64,000 nucleotides of DNA, taken from the NCBI GenBank assembly GCA_030267565.1, contig BRXU01000011.1:186001-250000 (forward strand). The letters run 5' to 3'. The position numbers and the translations under genes are program-made. Source of the stretch: Pleodorina starrii (lineage: Eukaryota; Chlorophyta; Chlorophyceae; Chlamydomonadales; Volvocaceae). The notes under the pieces were generated by a model. That model was not told where the DNA came from. It saw nothing but the letters and a program-made list of their open reading frames with translations, and made no database searches. Within the stretch, counting starts at the first letter, position 1. Every line of letters begins with the position of its first letter. Shown piece by piece: positions 57,601-64,000 of the stretch.

Positions 57601-59994
57601 TACCCGCCCCTACGACTCGACCGCAAGCTGCGCCTGGGATGCCTGGGGCAAGCTGTCAGATCTGAAAGCGCAGGAGGTACGTACGTACGCAGCAGAGGGT
57701 GTCCGACAAAGTTATAAATAACAAAAATGATGACCGTATCGATCATTTAGAGGCGTCCCTGATGGTCCGTAGATTTTGTTTTAGTTAGTTTGATGGACAA
57801 TTTACTTCTGTACGATACTTCATGTGGCCCGCCATACGTAATCGTAAATAAATTCCTTGCCACGTTTCCGGTAGATGGATGCGTGCGTGATGATCGGCTA
57901 TTCAAACCCGACGGATGGCGAGTTACCTACCGTTAACATTCGTGCAATTTTACCAAAAAACGAGCAAGGCTATCGACCCATCCTCCCCCGCCCTCCGCCA
58001 CCTCATTATATTCACCCTCCCGCCCGCCTTGGCCTATACGTGGATCTTCAGCACCCCCCACGCATTAGGATGCACAATAAAGCAGCGGCCGCCACGTGGT
58101 CACATATCTACCGCGCGCTCCGGCCCCTCGCCCGCCTCCCCCATACTCCATCACCCATCCATCCGATCCGCGCCCGCCGAACCCACTCATTACCCTCCCG
58201 CCCGCCCGCCCTCCCGCCCGCCCGCCCGCCGCAAGGCAACCACTCACTCCTCATCACCTACCTCGCTAATAATCGACACGTCCGTTGCACTTACCTGCCT
58301 GCCGTGCTCCACCCAATTCGCACGCAGCTTGCTGCCAACAATCCCGCGCTGCGAACCATTCTTCAAGGGACGGACAAGAGGCGCGCCATCATGATCATCC
58401 CACCCGAGGCCCCGTGCAGCGCCGGGGGTCTGGCGCTCGTCGGCTGCCCGCAAGTTTGCGGCATTACGATCTCGGTGAGTTCGTACATATGTACGGGTTC
58501 GTACGCATCTTAGGCGCGCACAGCTTGACACATAGCTAGCTAGCTAGAGGAGTAAGAAGGATAGATCAGATCCCTCGATCGCACGCTCGGCATACATATC
58601 TCCCGCGCACAACACGAGGTTGCAGGGTTATGATAATGTATCAACGTTGTCTAGAGAGCTGCGGGTAGTAGTAATTCGTCTATCCCGATCCGTCTATCGG
58701 TCTGGGTCCTCGGTGATGGGGCGTGCGTGCGTGCCGGGCACGGTTCATGGCGCGGTTCATTTCATTTCCACAGCACCCAGCCAGCCACTCACGCCCCATC
58801 CCGGAAAAAAATGCGACGCGCGCAGACCAAGGGCGGCTTCAGCCCGCACACGCTATACCACGAGATCCAGCATACACTCGGCCTCGTCCACGCCAGCGGG
58901 TAAGCACGTGCGGGCGGGCGTCTCGCTAGCTTTGCTTGCTTTGTATTGCTTACGCCGCATCCAGCGCTAGATACCGGTAGCTCTATCGATCAGCACCAAT
59001 CCCAAGCAGTTTGCGGCCCTATATGTATCTGTTTTCCATTCGTCTTCCACAAGCCAGTACGGGCATGTACGGCACTTGCTACTCTCTAGCAGTGCACTGC
59101 AGTACCAGATCTAGAATGGAATCCATCCACGCCCGCCCCGCTGCACCCCTGATGTTGCGAATCCTATCCCCAACCCCGATGTACCTTTACCTTGTCTTGC
59201 TGGGCCACCATCTACCTACCTACCTACCTACCTACCTTCCCACAGCTTCGGCGACGAGTACGGCGACATGACCGACCCCATGGGCAAGCCCCCAACCTCG
59301 ACTGGCGGCATCCTGTGCCACAATGCGCCGCTCAACTGGCGCATCGGTTGGGCCGAGCCCGTGGCCAACGGCTACCTAACCGCCGCCCGTTTCAGGCCCG
59401 AGGCCAACCGCCTGAACATCACCATCCCCGCCTCTAGGAACTCCGATAAGAACATGGTTATTGTTGACCTGGGCCTCCAGTCCTCAGCGTTCCGGGCGCC
59501 CGCCAACACCCCCAGCAAGTACTTTATCAGTTACCGTGTCCGCAACGCCGCCTTTGGCGGTTACGATGCCGGGCTGCCCGTTGCCTACGACCAAAAGGTC
59601 CTCATCCACGACTACGCCGGCGAGATCACCGACCGAGACCAGTTCGGCAAGGTTTGGTTCGTGGACGCTCTGCCCCGGGTCAACGCCGCCCGACAGCCCC
59701 TGACGGACCCCTGGACCTCTCCCTTCCTGCCGTTCGACGCGGCCACGGGCCAGCGCGGCGGCCTGCGCGTCCGGGTCGTGTCTACGAGCGCCACTGCCGC
59801 GGTGGTGGAGATTTGCCGCATGTATAGCCTGACGGAGGGCGCCCGCGGCAGCGCCGACTGCCGTGCCAACCTGGACCGCGACTGGTGAGTGGAGCAAGCG
59901 CATAGGCATGCAGAACGGCCGGGCGGGGAGGGGGACAGATATACGGTAGATCAACCTTTCGGTAGTTATATATTTATCCGCTATGGACAACAGC

Positions 59995-60034
<40 letters not shown>

Positions 60035-60366
60035 GCACGCACGCACATACAGTCATACACACACACCGTAGGGTTAAGGACAGACGGATGCCGGGGTACC
60101 TTTGGTTCACGTGCTCGCCGCAACGTGCGGATAGCTAGAGCAGCTTCGACGTGCCCAACCAAAGAGAGTTCGTACCTGAGCGAGCACTTATTAGCGGTCG
60201 CATACGCATGCACGACGGTAGTGTTGTCAACAATTTAATCATGTCGACCTTGCTCATGCGTGTCCATCGTTGTACCCCTTACCACCCCCCGCCCTCCCGC
60301 CCCCTAACCGTCGAACATCCCTCCAGTGATGGCCTGTTCGGTATCGCGGATCCCGACTGCAAGTAA
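54656..60366 (+). CDS. Gametolysin-like metalloprotease 2 (peptidase M11)
   Basis: Exons 54656-54770, 55479-55696, 56139-56264, 56610-56696, 57094-57150, 57488-57676, 58328-58474, 58826-58899, 59246-59884, 60327-60366 (stop TAA); phases agree throughout; 563 aa. A clear signal peptide (ALALCAVLFAVCTIHGADA, about 9-27) precedes a short Lys/Gln stretch; there is no Pro-rich linker, unlike the first protease. The zinc-binding helix is HEIQHTLGLVH (about 325-335), matching HExxHxxGxxH, and the Met-turn is MTDPMGK (about 346-352). NAPLNWRIGWAEP and the C-terminal DRDCDG...DPDCK are M11 landmarks. It should be secreted and cleave Hyp-rich wall or matrix glycoproteins, or hatch cells. The exon-intron plan parallels gene 1 (KINLRAIVYLLDF against PIELTTVVFLLDF), so they are paralogues. 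Confidence 0.88.
56455..56560. repeat. AT-rich TATA-type simple sequence (intron)
   Basis: About 100 bp of nearly pure A/T with ATATAT and TAATATAAT units, in the intron before the exon starting at 56610. Confidence 0.7.
58031..58045 (+). repeat. Copy of dispersed intron element (GGCCTATACGTGGAT)
   Basis: An exact 15-bp match to the core of the dispersed motif, in the intron between exons ending at 57676 and starting at 58328 of the second metalloprotease gene. Confidence 0.6.
59998..60033. repeat. (TA)n microsatellite (intron)
   Basis: About 18 TA dinucleotides followed by a short CGCA run, in the last intron of the second metalloprotease gene. Confidence 0.92.
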
Positions 60367-60629
60367 ATGATGATGACTAAGACGGTCGGACGGACGGCGA
60401 ACGGACGGAGGCAGATGCATGTGTATGTATGAACATGTATGCGAGCCTCGTTAGTTAGTTCGCGGTATTACAGATAGAGGCGGTGACGGATGAAGCGTTA
60501 CATTTGCTTTCGTTCGTTTGATGAAGTCATCGCACTGGTGGAAGGACGGAGCACGAACGTAGGGAAGCAAGTCTATCTATCTACGGTATGTATCTTGCGT
60601 CACAATAGCGTTCTTCTAGCTAGGCGTTT

Positions 60630-60701
60630 TTTGTTCTCTTGGGCCCTCGCCTCGTATGTTTTTTTTGTTCATGAGAGGGGCACGCACCCCCAACCATGTA
60701 A

Positions 60702-60740
<39 letters not shown>

Positions 60741-60742
60741 CC
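60630..60742 (+). mobile_element. LINE 3' end 1 with (AC)n tail
   Basis: This 3' end fragment (GGGGCACGCACCCCCAACC, ATGTAAC, then (AC)n for about 35 bp) belongs to the family also seen at 53250-53345. It starts about 265 bp beyond the stop of the second metalloprotease gene, and a further LINE fragment follows its tail directly. Confidence 0.65.
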
Positions 60743-61306
60743 GGAAGACGTGGGATCATACCCCACCGCTGGTCCCCCGATTGAAAGAGATCGGGGTGTC
60801 GAAGGCTGGAGACAATGGTGTCCTCTGGTGCGCGGGGCGGCTGGAGTGGGATGCCACCAAGAAGACTACAACGCTGCCGCAGAGCAGTGGTGGAGGAATG
60901 AGTCTGCATAGGGCCTGGACCAGACTGCACAGCAGGTGGTGGTTGGACAACTAAGATCGGGCGGCGGCAGGCTTCCGAAGGATATAGGAGGTGGCAATGG
61001 CACCGGTGTGCGTGCCCTGGTAGATTACGCAGCTGTAGAGCATGCGTTCGGTGGACTGAGGACAGTAGGCGCCTGGGGCTAGCTTAGCTGGCACATGGAC
61101 AATCAGGTGGACGCTGTCCTGTGACGATTACGGCGCAGCGGTTAGCACTTCCCGGTGCAGTGTGCAGACAAGGTGGTACGCCCCTCCTCAACAGAGGAGT
61201 GCTTCGGCGGTCTCCCGTATGTGGGCGGGTTAGCGCCCCCGGCCAGTGTCGGCCCGGCAGATATGTAACAGTTACACACACACACACACACACGCACACA
61301 CACACA
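60743..61306 (+). mobile_element. 5'-truncated LINE fragment 2 with (AC)n tail
   Basis: This begins in the (AC)n tail of fragment 1. An open frame runs to a stop at 60952-60954 (contains KEIGVSKAGDNGVLWCAGRL), plausibly the last codons of a LINE ORF. Then come about 280 bp of 3' UTR with a CCTCCTCAACAGAGGAG hairpin, and the end GCGGTCTCCCGTA...GGCCAGTGTCGGCCCGGCAG then ATATGTAACAGTT(AC)n. The final 85 bp are recognisably related to the end of fragment 3. Confidence 0.65.
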
Positions 61307-63073
61307 CGGCGGCCGAGGAGGGGGGAAGAGGCCCGCCAGGTGGAGAGATGGGCAGCACAGGCAGGCGACCGCAGGGTCAGCCCCATCACGCCATGTCAGC
61401 GCCTCACCGGCCTCCCAGGGCAGCTCATGTGGGGCGCGGCGCGAGACGGCGGATGCGGGCTGCTGCCGCTCACCCTGCACACCCGCGCACGGGAGGCGGT
61501 GAAGGCGGCCAAGCTCGCCCGGACCGCCAGCCAGCCAGCAGACAACGCCCACTCGTCGGTACGAACGTTCGCCCAGCTGCTCCGTGGCTACCACCCGCTG
61601 CTGAGCCCCGGATCCGTGCTCACCACGGGTGTGGCGCAGGGAGGGATGCCCCACCCAGGAACAGACCCCCTGCCCGCAGACGTCACGACACTCCTCGTCG
61701 CCCTCAGCTACCTCCCCCCCGTGCAAGATGTTGACACGACGCCGCTGCCGGCCGCCGGGGACTGGTGCCTTAATATCCCGCTTTGGGGCAACCCCCTTTT
61801 GCCGAACGGTGCGCAACCGACCAGCGGGGCAGCGGAAGCGGGGGATGCAGCGGACGCGCAGGCGGCAGATCCAGACTTCGCGCCCGAGGAGGAGGACAGG
61901 GACATGGCTCCCAACCCGCTTCCTAGGCCAGGACTAGAGAGCCGCCACAGGCGTCTGGCGGCATGCAGGGCGTTGCGCACGGTGGGTGACCTAATGAGGG
62001 TGACGCAGGCCGCCGCATCCGCCCCGCGAGCAGCTGGCGAGTGGGAGGCCTGGGTAACAGCCAACCTTGACCCCAGCGACCTGACAGGCTTCAGGCGGAC
62101 GACGACCATCGACGCCATCAACCGCCTCACGGCGGATATTAGCCCGGAATGGCGTGCAGCAGCAGCGACGGTGCTGGCGCACCCGGAACGCGCGGCAGGG
62201 CTGGATACGGAGGAGACGATACGAGCTCGGTTCGTGGGGCGGGTGGGCTGGCGGTTTGGGGGGTCACTCAGCATCAAGCTGCGCGACCTCTCCGTCCGCC
62301 AAGCCACTCAACTGCAGATGCAGCCAGTAACGGAGCGCCGAGCCCGCCTGCACGCAGCCTACGAGCGGGAAGCCCGGGAGCAACCCGCAGCGGCAGCAGC
62401 AACAGCAGGAGCCCACCCGCCGGGACATCAGCCAGCCGCCGCCGAAGTGACGCCAGCAGCAGGCGTACTGGCAATGCTCCGGCGAATGTGGCCCATCAAA
62501 TGGGAGCGCGAACACTTTGAGACGCTCTGGCGGTTGGCACAGGACGGCGTGCCGCTCCCCGGCAACAGCCACATCAGGGGAGCGGCACCAGAACAATGCA
62601 AGTGCGGCGCGTACGGGGGAGCCGGCCCACACGCATGCTCGCCGCGTGCACACCACTTCTGGGAGTGCCCGGTGGCGCAAGCGGTGGTGCAGCAGATCGC
62701 CGCCCACGTGCCCGGGCCCATCACCCGGGCAAACGTGTGGCTGGCGGAGCCACCGCCAGGCGTGCAGCAGTGCGTGTGGGACGTGATCTGCCTGGCGGCA
62801 CTCACGGCCATGGAACGGGCGCGCGTGGGGCTGTGGGCAGTCAGGAACTCGCCTACCGCCCCGGATGCCCCAGACCCAGTCGAGGTGGCCAAGGCGCGCG
62901 CAGCGCTAGATTTTTGGCAGCGTGTGCGGGGGTTTGCGGAGCTAGACGTGCCAAGGCGGGGATGGGAGGGGGTAGGGCCTGACCATCCCATCCTGGCGGT
63001 GGTCAACGGCCACTTTCAGTGTGTGCAGCACGCAGGGATGGGTATGGAGGGAGAGGGAGGGGTCGTGGAGTGA
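61307..63073 (+). CDS. C-terminal part of a LINE reverse-transcriptase ORF (5'-truncated)
   Basis: This open frame of about 588 codons runs in phase through the upstream (CA)n tract, so its true start is lost. It has no YxDD reverse-transcriptase core, consistent with 5' truncation during target-primed insertion. Near the C-terminus it carries a CxC...C...HHFWECP zinc-knuckle (62597-62670), as found at the end of L1-type non-LTR ORFs, preceded by a WPIKWEREHFETLWRLA segment. The frame is intact to TGA at 63071-63073. It is probably not expressed as a functional protein. Confidence 0.75.
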   Translation, partial: RRPRRGEEARQVERWAAQAGDRRVSPITPCQRLTGLPGQLMWGAARDGGCGLLPLTLHTRAREAVKAAKLARTASQPADNAHSSVRTFAQLLRGYHPLLSPGSVLTTGVAQGGMPHPGTDPLPADVTTLLVALSYLPPVQDVDTTPLPAAGDWCLNIPLWGNPLLPNGAQPTSGAAEAGDAADAQAADPDFAPEEEDRDMAPNPLPRPGLESRHRRLAACRALRTVGDLMRVTQAAASAPRAAGEWEAWVTANLDPSDLTGFRRTTTIDAINRLTADISPEWRAAAATVLAHPERAAGLDTEETIRARFVGRVGWRFGGSLSIKLRDLSVRQATQLQMQPVTERRARLHAAYEREAREQPAAAAATAGAHPPGHQPAAAEVTPAAGVLAMLRRMWPIKWEREHFETLWRLAQDGVPLPGNSHIRGAAPEQCKCGAYGGAGPHACSPRAHHFWECPVAQAVVQQIAAHVPGPITRANVWLAEPPPGVQQCVWDVICLAALTAMERARVGLWAVRNSPTAPDAPDPVEVAKARAALDFWQRVRGFAELDVPRRGWEGVGPDHPILAVVNGHFQCVQHAGMGMEGEGGVVE

Positions 63074-63900
63074 GGGGATGAAGGGGCTTTAGGGGTGAGG
63101 GAGGGAACTTAGGGCGTCGAGGCAGGGAGGCGTGAGAGGAGGGGAGGTGGGGGGGTTCCTTTGGGTCCGAGAGGACTTAGGGTGCAGAGACCGCCGCGGG
63201 CTGCCTTTTGTAGGCGAGGGAGGCTTTAGGGAGCGGGTATAGCGAGAGTGAGGCGAGTTGGCGAGGTGCCGCCTAGTGCGAACTATAGCTCCGTCACCTA
63301 GCCCGCTGCCGCAAGGCCCGCTCCCGACCTCCTGCCGCGTCGAGGCCAAGCGGCGCTCTGGAGCTCGGCCTCTAGGGGCCACCCCCCGGCCTCTCCGGGG
63401 CCGTCGTAGTAGGAGTAGTAGTAGGGGTAGGGCGCGCGCTGTCTTGGGTTCTCCTTTGGTGCTGACCGCCCACGAGCCGGACCAAGCTCGGGGCAGGTTC
63501 TCAGCGCTTTGTTTTCGCGCCTAGAGGAGCACCGCCAGCCGGTAGCAGGCCGGCCGGGCGCCCCGGCGCTGCAAGGACTTCAGGGCGGGCAGGACAGCGC
63601 GGGCGCCGCGTAGTGCGCCGGCGCGACTGCTGTTTGTGCGGACGCAGGGCCCAGCTGCCGTATAAGGCAGGCTGTGAGCTCAAGCTTTTGGGGAGCCGCT
63701 GCGCCGTACACCCGTATATGGGGTATACGACGCAGCCAGCTCTGCGTCGAGCAGGAGGGGGTAGCGGCCCCTCACGCCCTTCTCCCACCGCAAGGGGGAG
63801 AGTGCTTAGGCGGTCTTTCCGTCGGGGCTGGGTTAGCAGCCCCTGGCCAGCGTCAGGGCCCGGTCAGATACTGTAACGACACACACACACACACACACAT
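61307..63900 (+). mobile_element. 5'-truncated LINE 3 with 3' UTR and (AC)n tail
   Basis: The longest copy in the chain: about 1.77 kb of coding sequence, 0.8 kb of 3' UTR, a CTCCCACCGCAAGGGGGAG hairpin, and the end GGCGGTCTTTCCGTCGGGG...GTCAGATACTGTAACG(AC)n. It begins in the tail of fragment 2. An antisense copy of its last 68 bp lies at 48759-48826 and looks identical, which indicates recent activity. Confidence 0.82.
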
Positions 63901-64000
63901 CAGCGCACAGCAGCGCAGCCTGGCGACGGAAAACGGGTCGCCATTACGAAGGTACTAACGTACCGGAGAAGAATGGACCCAGTCGACGCGGGCCCGGTCG
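63901..64000 (+). other. Sequence beyond the LINE chain, unassigned
   Basis: 100 bp following the (AC)n tail of LINE 3, too short to classify. Given the pattern upstream it may be the 5' end of another truncated copy or the original target locus. Confidence 0.3.

Noticed and set aside
57875..58300. Possible extra exon MDACVMIGYSNPTDG in protease 2
   Set aside because: It begins after a TAG acceptor-like site and is open, but the exon starting at 58328 joins the exon ending at 57676 in phase and in line with protease 1, leaving no place for it.

Overview
The window reads as nuclear DNA from a chlamydomonadalean, probably volvocine, green alga. The evidence is GC-rich genes with many short phase-matched GT-AG introns, a PSR1-type MYB-CC regulator, two M11 gametolysin-family metalloproteases (one with a Pro-rich extensin-like segment), an OPR-type organelle RNA factor, TGTAA polyadenylation-type signals and short interstitial TTTTAGGG (Chlamydomonas-type telomere) tracts. 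No bacterial operons, CRISPR arrays, tRNA or rRNA genes were seen. All assignments were made by eye from translated exons; splice sites were chosen by GT/AG rule plus reading-phase agreement.

Layout: (1) 1-11076, + strand, the 3' part of a ZRANB3-type annealing helicase with a C-terminal HNH nuclease; its 5' end lies left of the window. One intron holds a 2.6-kb minisatellite. (2) 13087-22885, +, gametolysin-like metalloprotease 1, with introns carrying a 15-bp array, a (GGGGGC)n tract and a 3.9-kb, 19-bp array of about 200 units. (3) 25768-24000 (-) and 27689-29269 (+), two divergently transcribed paralogous secreted Gly-rich proteins of unknown function with the same intron phases. (4) 35642-31901, -, PSR1. 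(5) 43186-38308, -, an OPR-repeat protein. (6) 44569-52228, +, a 14-exon coiled-coil protein, head-to-head with the OPR gene. (7) 54656-60366, +, gametolysin-like metalloprotease 2. (8) about 60600-63900, a chain of 5'-truncated LINE copies, each ending in TGTAAC followed by an (AC)n tail, each apparently inserted in the tail of the one before.

The genes do not form one pathway. Two encode extracellular-matrix proteases, two encode unknown secreted proteins, and the others serve replication-fork repair, phosphate-starvation control and organelle RNA metabolism. The less ordinary content is in the non-coding and repeat fraction: LINEs that target (AC)n microsatellites (including an antisense tail at an exon's 5' splice site), a dispersed GACCC-RY-GGGTC palindrome found both in exons and as the core of minisatellites, a short dispersed intron-borne element (GGCCTATACGTGGAT), and tandem arrays that begin at or next to 5' splice sites.
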